A stretch of 64,000 bases of DNA from Niastella yeongjuensis (GCF_900110245.1 NZ_FOCZ01000004.1:62001-126000); one strand, 5' to 3'; shown: positions 9,598 through 18,672, counted from the first letter of the stretch. Notes: generated by a model not told the origin, from the letters alone. Made by a program: numbers and translations.

Positions 9598-12500
9598 TTA
9601 AAATGTCAGCTGCACACCGGTAGTTATTGTCCGTAATGGCGGTAACGCTGTTATACTCTGGTTTTCAGGATCTAGCCCCTTATAATTTGTTATAGTGAGA
9701 AGGTTCTGACCTTGGACATATAGCCTACAATTTTGGATATGCAGTTTTTTCCCCCATTGACTCGGCAAGTTCCACGAAAAAGAAACATTTTTAAGACGAA
9801 CAAATGATGCATCCTTAAAAGCGGCATCACTAAGATATAGGTAACCCAGGCCGAAAGAATAACCAGTCGTATAACTTTCGATAGGAGCTTGATCTCCGTT
9901 TTTTTGCCAGCGCTCCAATACGGTTGCAGGTTGGTTGCTGCTAGTTGTCGAAAAAGAACCGGGTGCTACGTAAGGAGTTGCACTATAAAAAACAGGTACT
10001 CCCTTTTGTTTGGTAAATTGGAAGAGAAAGTCAAGTTGAAAACCTTTGAATTCAATACTGTTTTGAAGACCACCGTAAAACTTTGGGCTTAAATCAACAA
10101 GTGCGAATCTGTCATTAAAATAGTCCGGAAGAGGTACGAGGGTTCCCTTTGCATCTGTAAATTGATATTTTCCCGTAGTCCTATCGACCCCAGCGAAATG
10201 AAAAACCTTTTTTGAACCTAGAGATTTGCCAACAACTAGATCTGAACTAGCATAACTCGAATTCTCAATATCTGGAAATGCAATTAACTTATTTTTCGGA
10301 ATTGTGAAATTAAAAGAGCTATTCCATTTAAATCTATTGCTTTTAATATTAACTGTATTCAGTAAAAATTCTAAACTAGTATTTTGAACTGTGGCGGGAA
10401 AATTTTGTATTATTGCTGAGGAACCGGTCATTACCGGTAATTCGTATGGTAACAATTGATTGGAAGAGCGATTTCGTTGTAATGTTGAACTAAGAAGTAT
10501 CCGGTCATTTAAAAACCCAAGGTCAAGTCCAATTTGCGCCTTCCTCGTCTCTTCCCATTGCAGGTAAGGATTAGATAATCCATTAGAAACTAAAGATGGA
10601 ACGGTTTGATATGGAACTCCTACCGAGATATTATTATATAGACTTAGATAACTGTAATCTCCAATTTGATCACTTCCGGTGTTGCCATAACTTGCCTTAA
10701 GTTTCCCAAAACTCAACCATTTTAAATTCTTTTTTAAAAATGCACTTTGAGTAAAAACCCAAGCGGCACCTACACTCGCAAAATTGTGAAATTTATTTTT
10801 ATCTCCGAAACGGCTGCTGCCATCCCTACGGAGGGCGGCGTTGAGAAGATACGTGTCTTCCCAATTGTAAGTGACCCTTCCGAAGCCAGCTACATATTTA
10901 TATAACGAGTATCCTGACGAGGAGGTCAGAGAAAGTGCAGCTTGGGGATTGCGAAGAGATTCATCGTTACTATATCCTTTACCTGCATATAGATTATATT
11001 CCCAAGATTGCTGATTAAACGTAAAACCAGCAATCCCGTTAAGTATTCCTTTATTAATACGACCGTTGTATACAACCTGTGGTTCAGTGATAATGGACTT
11101 CATTGATCGGTTTCCGTATTGTGCAGCACGAGGGCTAGGAGTATAGTCCCGGTTTTCCGGAGCAAAATACCCTATTGAAACAGCGTTGTAATCATTGGTC
11201 TGTAAGCGTGAATAGCCGACATTTGCTTTTATTTCAAGCCGATCAAGTATATGGTAGCTTAAGTTGAAATTCCCCAACAGATTGTTCGTTCTGATGTCCG
11301 TAGTTTGAAAATAAACACTGTTTAATGGATTGGTCCAAGTAGAACTTCCTGAAGCATCCGACTCCCAGTTCAAAGTTCCATCTGTACTATACAAGTGCGG
11401 CGCTACAGGTGCCAAAGTAATTGCCTGATTAGTAAAATCTATACCTGGCAATTGATTGCGATTTGTCAAAAAGCTACCGGACAAATCCATATGAAGCCGT
11501 TGCCCCGAGGAACTATTATTTAAATCAAAATGCATACCCGCGCTTTCATTAGCAAAATTTCCAGGAAATACAGTCCCGCTTTTTGTATATGTACACCCGA
11601 CTAGGTATTGCGCTGCAGGAACTCCACCCGACAATGAAGCGTTGATATTTGTATGGTGCGCGGTGCCGCCAATCAATTCTTTCTGCCAGTTCGTGTAATG
11701 CGAAGTGTCCCACAACGTTAGGTCTTTATTATTAAATGAAGACGCAGTCCAATCTATTCCATCGTTTTTGTAGGCCTCATACCGCATGTCGAGATACTCC
11801 CTGGTATTGAGCAACTCAATAAAATGAGCGACTTGCGACCATCCTTTTTGTATATTAATATTAGCCTTCGGTGTTCCTGATTTTCCTTTTTTTGTAGTAA
11901 TAAGAATAGCACCATTGGCGGCACGTGATCCATATATGGATGTAGCATCCGCGTCTTTCAAAATATCAATTCTATCAATATCAGCAGGATTAATAAAGGC
12001 TAAGGCACTGGGATTAGTTCCGTTAATATTACTGGGAAAAAGAGCACCTTCATTTCCCGTTATTGGCATATTTGAATAATATGGCACACCGTCAATTACA
12101 ATAAGGGGATCATTTCCTTTGGCTATACTGTTCTGCCCTTGTATACGGATCGTAACAGGGCCTCCGATGACACCACTTTCTTGAGTTATGAATAAACCGG
12201 GCACACGACCTTCTAAAGCTAATAACGGATTACCAACTGGTTGCTTTTCAATATCCTCAGCCTTAACCGTAGCCACATTTCCCGTCTGAAGTCTTTTAGT
12301 TGTCTGCCCGTAGGCTATCACTTGTACCTCGTCTAATTGGCTTGTTTTTGTTTTTAACTTTGCCAGAATTTCCTTTTGACCGCTTACATTGATTTCAAAA
12401 GATTCCATGTTAACACTGCTAAAAATCAGAACGGCATTATCGGAGACATCCGAAATACTGAATTCTCCAACTCCATTGGTAATGGTCTGCTTCTTAGTTC

Positions 12501-13005
12501 CTTTTACAGTTACCGTTACACTCGGTACAGGCTTACCATTTTCGTCAACGACTTTTCCGCGTATGTCAATCGGCAGGGCAATCTTATTATTGTTATCATA
12601 CTGAGAGTCGTCATTTTTTTTTGGAAAGACAGTAATCATTTTCCCCGTTATACTGTAAGAAACTGGCTGATCCTTAAAAAGAAGATCCAAAACCTGATGC
12701 AAAGGCATGTCCTTTACTTGAACGTTAACTTTTTCTGTTTTCTTCACCCAGTCAACATTATAAAAGAAAATATAATCAGTTTGCTTTTCAATAGCTTTAA
12801 ATATTTTGGTGAGTGGCGCTTCCTTTTCTGAAAGCGTAATGCTCTGCGAGTAGCTTCCAGCACTCACGTGCAGTGTGCAAACAAGCATTATAAAAGCAGT
12901 TATTTTCATGATCCTTACCGCCTGCCGGTATTTATCGTTAAGCAATCCGGGCCATGGCATGGGCATGCCGAAAGCCCGTTTTTTGCAGACACCGAAATGT
13001 TGCAT
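9598..13005 (-). CDS. SusC/RagA TonB-linked outer membrane protein with STN signalling domain
   Basis: In order, the protein has a signal peptide (MKITAFIMLVCTLHVSAGSYSQ, residues ~33-54), an STN domain (~60-125), a carboxypeptidase-regulatory-like beta domain ('IRGKVVDENGKPVPSVTVTV', ~148-215), a TonB-box-like stretch 'LDEVQVIAYG', a plug domain with the SusC hallmark 'DADATSIYGSRAANGAILITTKKG', and a 22-strand-type barrel ending in 'TGVQLTF'. It should import a ligand in a TonB-dependent way. The STN domain is the part that signals to FecR-type anti-sigma factors, which fits the sigma and FecR genes upstream. The open frame starts at 13005; an alternative start at 12909, preceded by AAGGA, would begin directly at the signal peptide. 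Confidence 0.93.
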   Translation of the reverse strand: MQHFGVCKKRAFGMPMPWPGLLNDKYRQAVRIMKITAFIMLVCTLHVSAGSYSQSITLSEKEAPLTKIFKAIEKQTDYIFFYNVDWVKKTEKVNVQVKDMPLHQVLDLLFKDQPVSYSITGKMITVFPKKNDDSQYDNNNKIALPIDIRGKVVDENGKPVPSVTVTVKGTKKQTITNGVGEFSISDVSDNAVLIFSSVNMESFEINVSGQKEILAKLKTKTSQLDEVQVIAYGQTTKRLQTGNVATVKAEDIEKQPVGNPLLALEGRVPGLFITQESGVIGGPVTIRIQGQNSIAKGNDPLIVIDGVPYYSNMPITGNEGALFPSNINGTNPSALAFINPADIDRIDILKDADATSIYGSRAANGAILITTKKGKSGTPKANINIQKGWSQVAHFIELLNTREYLDMRYEAYKNDGIDWTASSFNNKDLTLWDTSHYTNWQKELIGGTAHHTNINASLSGGVPAAQYLVGCTYTKSGTVFPGNFANESAGMHFDLNNSSSGQRLHMDLSGSFLTNRNQLPGIDFTNQAITLAPVAPHLYSTDGTLNWESDASGSSTWTNPLNSVYFQTTDIRTNNLLGNFNLSYHILDRLEIKANVGYSRLQTNDYNAVSIGYFAPENRDYTPSPRAAQYGNRSMKSIITEPQVVYNGRINKGILNGIAGFTFNQQSWEYNLYAGKGYSNDESLRNPQAALSLTSSSGYSLYKYVAGFGRVTYNWEDTYLLNAALRRDGSSRFGDKNKFHNFASVGAAWVFTQSAFLKKNLKWLSFGKLKASYGNTGSDQIGDYSYLSLYNNISVGVPYQTVPSLVSNGLSNPYLQWEETRKAQIGLDLGFLNDRILLSSTLQRNRSSNQLLPYELPVMTGSSAIIQNFPATVQNTSLEFLLNTVNIKSNRFKWNSSFNFTIPKNKLIAFPDIENSSYASSDLVVGKSLGSKKVFHFAGVDRTTGKYQFTDAKGTLVPLPDYFNDRFALVDLSPKFYGGLQNSIEFKGFQLDFLFQFTKQKGVPVFYSATPYVAPGSFSTTSSNQPATVLERWQKNGDQAPIESYTTGYSFGLGYLYLSDAAFKDASFVRLKNVSFSWNLPSQWGKKLHIQNCRLYVQGQNLLTITNYKGLDPENQSITALPPLRTITTGVQLTF

Positions 13006-13309
13006 AAATTCGAGTTTTGGTTAAAGAAATGACGTTCCTTAGTTGTTTTGTTAACCATGTTGGCCGGAAGTGTTGCAATCACTTTCGGCTCTTTTTTTGA
13101 CCATTAGGCAGGTCATTAGGGCGGCTAATACCCTGGATAATTTCAATGGTTAACAGCTTTGCAGCTTGTAAGGAAGCAGGCGGAAGTTATTGGCAATTAG
13201 TAGTGTAAAGTTGAATAAGCGAATTATAGGAAAAGGAGATTGTGAGCATCGCAGTGATGAGCCGTGCATATGACAGCTACAATGACAATTTATTTTTTAC
13301 GGCTATTTA
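13006..13309. other. FecR-SusC intergenic leader
   Basis: This 304-base stretch lies between FecR (upstream on the minus strand) and SusC. No gene is visible. Its most notable element is the stem-loop at 13063-13089, described separately; a promoter for SusC read by the locus sigma factor may be located here, but I cannot identify the box sequences. Confidence 0.4.
13063..13089 (-). promoter_or_regulatory. Stem-loop in the SusC leader
   Basis: GCCGGAAGTG (13063-13072) pairs with CACTTTCGGC (13080-13089) with one wobble and a 7-base loop. A run of seven T follows on the plus strand. For the minus-strand transcript the structure sits about 58 bases before the SusC start without a T-run behind it, so it could be an attenuator or a stability element rather than a normal terminator. 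Confidence 0.45.
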
Positions 13310-14518
13310 TTATTGAGTAACTATAATTTTTTTTCCCTCTATTCGAAAACGGATACCGTTTTGTTCCAGTACCTTCAATACTTCCGAAGCATTGGCATTG
13401 CGGGACAGTTTACCAGAGAACACTGGTTGAGGTATTTTGCCCTCATAAACGATCTCCATATCATACCATCTTCCAAATTCCTTCATCACCGTTTTCAGGT
13501 CTGCTTCATTGAATTGAAAATATCCGTTTTTCCAGGCAATGGCTTGTTCTGTATCTGCATGTTCTATCAGTTCGGCGATTTTGCCAGTTACGGCCGCCTG
13601 TTGTCCGGGTAGTAGTGTTACTGGCTTGCCACCAGTTGGCGTTACCTGAACACGTCCCTCGAGCAAAGTTGTCTTTATGGCTGCTTCATCTGAATAGGCA
13701 TTGATATTAAAATGCGTACCTAACACCCTTATCTCAATACCGTTCGCCATAACAATGAAAGATTGATTATGATCAAGGTGTGCAACTTCAAAATATACCT
13801 CTCCGGTAATTTCTACACGTCGCGCTGAACCATTGAATGATACTGGGTAACGGACAGACGACGCGGAATTCAACCAGACCTTTGAGCCATCAGACAACTG
13901 CAGCCTGTATATCTCACCCTTTGCCGTTGTCAGCGTATTGTAAACAGCGTCTGCAGCTTTTCCTAACCCCTTAGCGTATGCAAGGCCCCCATTTTTATTA
14001 ACCACTTCCGTATTGCCTTGCTGTGTCAATCTACCTACCCCACCGCTGTCCAGTACAATTGTGGACCCGTCTGAGAGTGTCAACTTCGCTTTATAGGTTC
14101 CGGGCGCTGCATCATGGACTATGGCCTCTGACTTTTGCTGTACTGTAATGCCTGGCGTGTTCTTTTTATTATTCCAGATATACAGACCCGCTGCAATGAT
14201 CAGCATCGCCGCTGCGGGTATCCAAAATCTTGACGGACCACTCATGGATCTTACCGGTGCTTTATTCTCCTCTCTGATTAACTCGTGCACCGTCGCCTTC
14301 GCTTCGCCCGTCATAGCTTTTGCCTGTTCATATTCTTTCATCCTTTCCAACAACGAGTCCTGGTTAGTCAGGCTTTCAAGAAAGACCCGGTTACGTGGTG
14401 ATTCATTCAGCCATACTTCGAGCGTGCCACGATCAGCTGCACTCAGCTCATCGCTTAGATATTGTTCTATCAGCCTGATCTTTTCAGGTAACCCATCGGG
14501 AAGCCCCAGTAGTTCCAT
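13310..14518 (-). CDS. FecR family anti-sigma factor
   Basis: This 402-residue protein has the layout of Bacteroidota FecR proteins: a cytoplasmic N-terminus that binds the sigma factor (residues 1-95, 'IEQYLSDELSAADRGTLEVWL'), one membrane helix at about 100-117 ('FWIPAAAMLIIAAGLYIW'), a periplasmic FecR domain with the conserved 'LSDGSKVWLNSASSVRYP' and 'VRRVEITGEVYFEVAH'-like segments, and a C-terminal DUF4974 domain that ends in 'GIRFRIEGKKIIVTQ'. It should hold the sigma factor until the STN domain of SusC reports ligand binding. It lies 131 bases after the sigma gene and before SusC, all on the minus strand. Confidence 0.93.
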   Translation of the reverse strand: MELLGLPDGLPEKIRLIEQYLSDELSAADRGTLEVWLNESPRNRVFLESLTNQDSLLERMKEYEQAKAMTGEAKATVHELIREENKAPVRSMSGPSRFWIPAAAMLIIAAGLYIWNNKKNTPGITVQQKSEAIVHDAAPGTYKAKLTLSDGSTIVLDSGGVGRLTQQGNTEVVNKNGGLAYAKGLGKAADAVYNTLTTAKGEIYRLQLSDGSKVWLNSASSVRYPVSFNGSARRVEITGEVYFEVAHLDHNQSFIVMANGIEIRVLGTHFNINAYSDEAAIKTTLLEGRVQVTPTGGKPVTLLPGQQAAVTGKIAELIEHADTEQAIAWKNGYFQFNEADLKTVMKEFGRWYDMEIVYEGKIPQPVFSGKLSRNANASEVLKVLEQNGIRFRIEGKKIIVTQ

Positions 14519-14649
14519 GCTTTCAGGTTTACTATTTAATGATTTTTCTCGTCGAACGAATTAACAATTATATAACCCTCTTGTAATAGAAACAATCCTG
14601 AAAGATCAGATGTCCAAGAAATCTTTTAAAAAAAGGAAAAAAGTTTACA

Positions 14650-15261
14650 TTAGCAGAAGTGCGGAATTATTGAGAGCCCGCCGTCTACCAATAATAACAA
14701 AGCAAGAAAATCCTCCTCAGACAATACAGCCTTCAGATATTTAATGGCGATATGTCTTTGCGTAGTAACGGTACTGGTGGATATGTTAAGCTGTTTGGCA
14801 ATTTCACCAGCATGTAATCCCTCCAAATAAGTCAGCTTAAATATCTGTTTACATCGGTTCGGTAATTCTTCGATCTTATCATAGATCTTCTGCATCACTT
14901 CGGACTCGATCATGCGCAGTTCCACATTATGCTCATCGGCTATAACGGCCAGCCTGCTTTCGTATTCCTTTTTACCAGCCTGTTGCCTTTGTCGCCGGCG
15001 TAGGTAATTAAAACAATGATTGCGGGTAGTGATGTAAAGAAAGGCTTTAATATTAACCAGTGTCTCAAACCGCGACCGGAGGTTCCACAAACTAAGAAAC
15101 ACCTGGTTCACTATATCCCTAGCCTCTTCCCCATCACCAATCAATCTGGTAGCGAAGAATTGCATCTGCGGAAAGAATTCGTCAAATACCCGGTCAAATA
15201 CACATTGCAGATCGCCCTTTAAACCTTCAATAATTTCTCGTTCGGTCATGTTAAATGCCAT
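14650..15261 (-). CDS. ECF sigma-70 factor of the first SusC/SusD locus
   Basis: The protein of about 203 residues has sigma region 2 ('EARDIVNQVFLSLWNLRSRF' and 'NIKAFLYITTRNHCFNYLRRR') and region 4 ('LPNRCKQIFKLTYLEGLHAGEIAKQL' followed by a helix-turn-helix 'ISTSTVTTQRHIAIKYLKA'), with no other domain, which is typical for ECF factors of Bacteroidota. It ends in a hydrophobic tail 'FLALLLLVDGGLSIIPHFC'. It is the first gene of a row sigma, FecR, SusC, SusD and should activate transcription of the latter. The frame is open to 15279; starts at 15261 (MAFNMTERE) and 15249 (MTEREI) are both reasonable. Confidence 0.92.
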   Translation of the reverse strand: MAFNMTEREIIEGLKGDLQCVFDRVFDEFFPQMQFFATRLIGDGEEARDIVNQVFLSLWNLRSRFETLVNIKAFLYITTRNHCFNYLRRRQRQQAGKKEYESRLAVIADEHNVELRMIESEVMQKIYDKIEELPNRCKQIFKLTYLEGLHAGEIAKQLNISTSTVTTQRHIAIKYLKAVLSEEDFLALLLLVDGGLSIIPHFC

Positions 15262-15279
15262 TACTTTGGTTGGTGTCAA

Positions 15280-15812
15280 TAAAATGATATGGAACCTTTT
15301 TCATCATATGTGGTACAGTGTCCTTTAAATTAGCTTGAAATTATTGCAGGATAAAAGGTAATATGTGGAGGATACAAGTTTAGAAAGAGGATAACGTATA
15401 CTGCTTGCGTTACTAAAGTAGATAACTACCTAAAAATAACGAAATTAAGAGTAATTCTTTGTTGCATTTAAAAGTATCTTCTACAACAATCAAAAAGATT
15501 GGAAGCGGAATTTAATTCCAGAAGATGTACCAGACACACTATATGCGCTACCAAATTTCTTAATTGCCTGTGTAAAATAAATAAAACCTTGTATTTATGA
15601 AATGTAGACGGCACAATAAAATTCTGAAGTGGTAAAATGTTGAGGTCAATCATCCCAACCATCGACTTGATCAAAATCAACATTTAAAGATTTCCCTGAT
15701 TTTTATTAGTATTTTCCCCCTCATAAACCCTTTTTATTTAGCATATAGATCAATCGACAATCTCAAGAAAGTGGCGATACTGTAAAATGGTATGCCCGGT
15801 TTTCGCCGTTTT
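15280..15812. other. Intergenic region carrying dispersed repeat copy A
   Basis: The stretch lies upstream of the first sigma gene. No functional gene is visible. Most of it is the diverged repeat at 15497-15712 (see that entry) preceded by a short segment (15462-15496) that also recurs near 23.7 kb. The promoter of the sigma gene should lie in the first 150 bases, but I cannot define it. Confidence 0.45.
15497..15712 (+). repeat. Dispersed intergenic repeat, copy A (~210 bp)
   Basis: The sequence from GATTGGAAGCGG to ATTAGTA aligns over its full length, in the same orientation and with only small gaps, with 25234-25443. Shared blocks include AGATGTACCA, ACACACTAT, TTGAGGNCAATCAT, CATC..GACT..AATCAA and TTTCCTGATTT. 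By eye about 70 percent of bases agree. Neither copy has an intact frame. The element may be a decayed gene remnant or a non-coding repeat. Confidence 0.6.
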
Positions 15813-16406
15813 CTATATTTGAACCGGTTCAATAACCTTTAAATCAATCCTTGGCCGTTTTTCCATTTGGCAGTAAACATCAAGCGCTCTTTTAACTCCC
15901 CGTAGAAAGTCTTCTTCGTCTTCTTCAAAATCAATGTGCCAAATCTCAGCATCTTCAAATGCCGCACGTGCTATTTCCATTGGATTATCAACACCGGAAT
16001 AAACTAATTTTTCAACACATGCTTCAAAATACTTATTGCCTATTGCATCAAATATGCGGGAACGATACATCCGGCCTCCCGTAATTTCTTTTCGAACCAG
16101 ACCAGCAGCTCTGGAATTCGCACCGCCTTTTAACCCAAATTGCAAGCCTTCAATCAGCCATTTTTCAAAACAATCAATGGTTGAAATTTTATATCGTTTA
16201 TCATTCCAATACAAATCCTCGAACATTTCGAACCAAAAATACTCATGCTCTATTGATTCTGAGCCTCTAGCTTCTCTATTCATACCTGATACTGCTCTCA
16301 AAATTGGATATCGATATTTTTGTTTTAGATAGTCAATTTGTATTATGGAGATAGGTGGCAGTTTTTCAATAATTCTTTCTTCATAAGGTAAAAGTTTCCA
16401 ACTCAT
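15813..16406 (-). CDS. Hypothetical protein, 197 aa
   Basis: I do not recognise this protein. It is cytoplasmic by sequence, with no signal or membrane segment, and is rich in Glu, Arg and aromatic residues ('EYFWFEMFEDLYWNDKRY', 'IDFEEDEEDFLRGVKRALD'). A Gly-Ala-rich stretch 'FGLKGGANSRAAGLVRKEI' sits in the middle. It follows the 352-residue-frame protein (stop at 16417) by 10 bases on the same strand, so the two almost certainly form one transcript and probably work together. The gene lies in an accessory region; no function can be proposed from sequence alone. Confidence 0.65.
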   Translation of the reverse strand: MSWKLLPYEERIIEKLPPISIIQIDYLKQKYRYPILRAVSGMNREARGSESIEHEYFWFEMFEDLYWNDKRYKISTIDCFEKWLIEGLQFGLKGGANSRAAGLVRKEITGGRMYRSRIFDAIGNKYFEACVEKLVYSGVDNPMEIARAAFEDAEIWHIDFEEDEEDFLRGVKRALDVYCQMEKRPRIDLKVIEPVQI

Positions 16407-16416
16407 ACACCGCTTT

Positions 16417-17349
16417 TTACTGGTTTATTGGAGTAAAATCCATACTCAAAAGACGTTCAGCAGACTTTATAAGGCAAAGTATATTCCTGTATGTATCAAG
16501 CACACTACAAGGATCGGTAATTTCCGTTTTCCATGGACCGAAATGATTAATACCAGCTTCTAACAAATCCTCCAATTCTCTCATGATATAAACCATGGGA
16601 AATTTTTCAAAAAACGTCACAATTACCTGTGTAGGGTTGGCAGCCTGTTCCTTACTAAGCAAGTTAGGCGTATAAACTTTTAGACTCCATGCTCTGATAG
16701 ACGAATCCAATATTCTTTCCAGATTAATTACATACAAGGCTTCAATAAGTAAAAGCAGTTGATCTTTAAAGTTGACTAAAATCTGTTGATCATCTCCATC
16801 ACTATAAGCGCTCTCCTCCGAAACCAATCCGATTTCCACCCATTCTTTTAAATAATCAATGGACCAAATAGCGGGATTAAAAACTTCTTTTATTACAAAT
16901 AACGGATCATCATTCACATATTCAATTCGTCGTTTTCCCTTATTAAAGATTTCACCAGGGTCAGCGGCAGATCCCTGACGGATCGGCCGGACTGAATTAA
17001 CATTATCACTTAAGGTAGTATTCAGTTCTGCTTCAGACTGTTTAGCTTTCAAAACAAAAGCAGCTTCAATAACCTCTTCTAATCCTTCATAAAAACACAT
17101 ATGATTGCTTCGTTCAAGCGGCTCACTGGAAATGCTTCCCGGACTTGAAATAATAGCAGAAAGCCACTGCCATAACACTTCCCGGGTCTCATTCAAATGA
17201 TAAGTTTGAAAAAACTCAGTAAAAATAAGTAGCGGATCATTTAACTGTTCTTCAGTAAGGCGTAATGGCTCGTTATACCAATGGGGATGTTTGTTGTAGG
17301 TTTTACCCTTGAAAGCTGATTTTGTTGAATTGGGCAGTGGCTCAATCAT
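16417..17349 (-). CDS. Hypothetical protein with three internal repeats, ~310 aa
   Basis: The product is unknown to me. I choose the ATG at 17349 (MIEPLPNSTKSAFKG) because the 42 residues encoded further upstream look non-native. The protein seems to contain three diverged copies of a helical unit of 75-100 residues: each begins with a '[DN]P..VI..FF' like segment ('NDPLLIFTEFF', 'DDPLFVIKEVF', 'ANPTQVIVTFF'), continues with a Leu/Trp-rich helix ending in '[WD]L.[AE].[IG]', and closes with an 'L..LIEA.YV'-type helix. This suggests a repeat protein that binds another protein. It precedes the 197-aa gene by 10 bases. No signal peptide. Confidence 0.65.
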   Translation of the reverse strand: MIEPLPNSTKSAFKGKTYNKHPHWYNEPLRLTEEQLNDPLLIFTEFFQTYHLNETREVLWQWLSAIISSPGSISSEPLERSNHMCFYEGLEEVIEAAFVLKAKQSEAELNTTLSDNVNSVRPIRQGSAADPGEIFNKGKRRIEYVNDDPLFVIKEVFNPAIWSIDYLKEWVEIGLVSEESAYSDGDDQQILVNFKDQLLLLIEALYVINLERILDSSIRAWSLKVYTPNLLSKEQAANPTQVIVTFFEKFPMVYIMRELEDLLEAGINHFGPWKTEITDPCSVLDTYRNILCLIKSAERLLSMDFTPINQ

Positions 17350-17776
17350 TAGATAGAAATTAAAAGTTAATGAATATAATAATGAGCCTATAAAGGGAGG
17401 AAGTTTCGGAGCGGTATATAATGAAAAAACAATAGGATTGGAACCCGCCTGCCCTTTGTCACGAGGCCCTGACAAGGCCTACCATCAACCGATGGCCAGA
17501 CACAAAAGACATAAGCGAGCCCAACCCTATTGTAAATATAAGGGCCGGGCATTACACTTACGCTCTCGCGTCTGTTGAAATTGTCAGGTTTCGTGGCGAG
17601 AAGCTCATAAGATAATGCCGAATGCTAGTAAGCTGTAATAAAAACACCGATATTAACTACATAGGCTAATCATTTCATTTATGATTACACTAAGATAGGA
17701 TTTTATTTTCTATTATATGCGATCGCATATCAATTAGTTTTTAAAAATCCTTGACTTTTCCTTTTTACATATAAAC
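17350..17776. other. Intergenic region upstream of the XRE-like regulator
   Basis: The two flanking genes are divergent, so both promoters should lie here. The notable element is the perfect palindrome at 17715-17730. The remainder holds a GC-richer patch with an imperfect dyad around 17452-17485 and nothing else I can interpret. Confidence 0.4.
17715..17730. promoter_or_regulatory. Perfect 16-bp palindrome, probable operator
   Basis: ATATGCGATCGCATAT is fully self-complementary and lies 46 bases before the start of the small helix-turn-helix protein at 17777. Such sites are typical binding sites of dimeric repressors, so autoregulation by that protein is the simplest reading. An A/T-rich stretch with TTGACTTTT follows before the start codon. 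Confidence 0.5.
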
Positions 17777-18109
17777 ATGACTAATCAGGAAAAAGAAATA
17801 TTAAAGTTGAAATTTGGCTTAGCAGTTATGAAAAAAATTGATGAGAATAAAGCATTAGCCAAATCGAACAAGGAAAACGGAAAGGAAAGTGATCAATTAA
17901 TTGACAGCTTACGTAAACTTGAAGCTTCATCCGGAATCCCTTATCCAAGTATTCAGAGAATAACAGTGGGTGAAAAAAACGCAAGTTTTACAACCATTTC
18001 GGCTTTAATTGATGGACTGGATATGAACCTGGATGAATTCTTTGCCAATTATTATTATAAGATATCAGACAGCGAAGTAGAAAAAAAGCTAAAAAAGAAC
18101 AAAAAGTAA
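17777..18109 (+). CDS. XRE-like DNA-binding protein, 110 aa
   Basis: This small protein has a charged N-terminal half ('MTNQEKEILKLKFGLAVMKKIDENKALAKSN' pattern, Lys/Glu-rich) and a helix-turn-helix in the second half: 'IPYPSIQRITVGEKNASFTTISALIDGLDMNLDEFF' has the shape of XRE/Cro helices 2 to 5, where the 'IPYPSIQRI' helix would contact DNA and 'TTISALIDGLDMNLDEFF' matches the usual 'T..ALA.AL.V...ELF' ending. It should be a repressor or regulator of itself or of the divergent 310/197-aa gene pair. A perfect palindrome lies 46 bases upstream. The C-terminus is a Lys-rich tail. Confidence 0.72.
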   Translation: MTNQEKEILKLKFGLAVMKKIDENKALAKSNKENGKESDQLIDSLRKLEASSGIPYPSIQRITVGEKNASFTTISALIDGLDMNLDEFFANYYYKISDSEVEKKLKKNKK

Positions 18110-18194
18110 CTCCGTTAGATAAATGATACAGGGGCTAAGTCTGCCTACCTGGTATTGCCTTTTGCAAATTGAAAACATTACGCTACATAGAAAA

Positions 18195-18219
18195 AGAGTC
18201 CCGCATTTCACGGGACTCT
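18195..18219 (-). terminator. Rho-independent terminator behind the 70-aa gene
   Basis: AGAGTCCCG (18195-18203) and CGGGACTCT (18211-18219) form a perfect 9-bp stem with a 7-base loop. Read on the minus strand it is followed by a run of T (18191-18195), and it lies 21 bases after the stop of the 70-aa gene. Confidence 0.75.
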
Positions 18220-18240
18220 CCTACTAACAACACACTAGCC

Positions 18241-18453
18241 CTATTCCCCTTCATTCAGTACCGCTGTCTGGCTTACGGCGCCCATTACTGTCCCAGCTAA
18301 GGCCAAATAGCCTGCTATGTCGGTAATGATAGCTGGCAATGCCACAGGCGAAGCAAACACGGCAGCGCTTACTGCTGCCAGGGCCACGCCTATGTTGCGA
18401 AGTATTTTGAAGAACTTCGGCGTGGTTTCCTGCATTCTCGTTATAATACCCAT
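18241..18453 (-). CDS. Small hydrophobic (holin-like) protein, 70 aa
   Basis: The protein has a basic N-terminus ('TPKFFKILRNIG') followed by two Ala-rich hydrophobic segments at about residues 21-40 ('VALAAVSAAVFASPVALPAI') and 42-60 ('DIAGYLALAGTVMGAVSQ') linked by a Pro-containing turn. This layout resembles small phage holins or short two-helix membrane proteins, but no holin family is recognised. It lies 219 bases after the 228-aa gene on the same strand and ends at a clear terminator, so the two are probably one cassette. From general memory, similar small proteins recur in Bacteroidota genomes; function unknown. Confidence 0.65.
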   Translation of the reverse strand: MGIITRMQETTPKFFKILRNIGVALAAVSAAVFASPVALPAIITDIAGYLALAGTVMGAVSQTAVLNEGE

Positions 18454-18672
18454 GTCTTAAAATTTACTGATTAAAAAATAAACATTACACACTACTAATC
18501 GATTGCATAACCATATTGCGCAGCTTACCGGACAAAGTCCCTGCGCACTGGACCCAGGCCAATAAGGTGTGCCACGTAGCAGGCATGGAAGCTTCGATAT
18601 ATACATGCCTACCAGGGACACACAAGCGCATTACACTGGCAACTCCTCCCCTTTAGGGGCTGGGGGCGAGTA

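Noticed and set aside
15468-15683. 71-codon minus-strand frame within repeat copy A
   Set aside because: The frame is broken in repeat copy B and the peptide has no recognisable pattern; treated as non-coding or decayed repeat.
17452-17485. Imperfect GC-rich dyad as a terminator
   Set aside because: The stem is interrupted, no T-run follows, and it lies upstream of both neighbouring genes rather than behind one.
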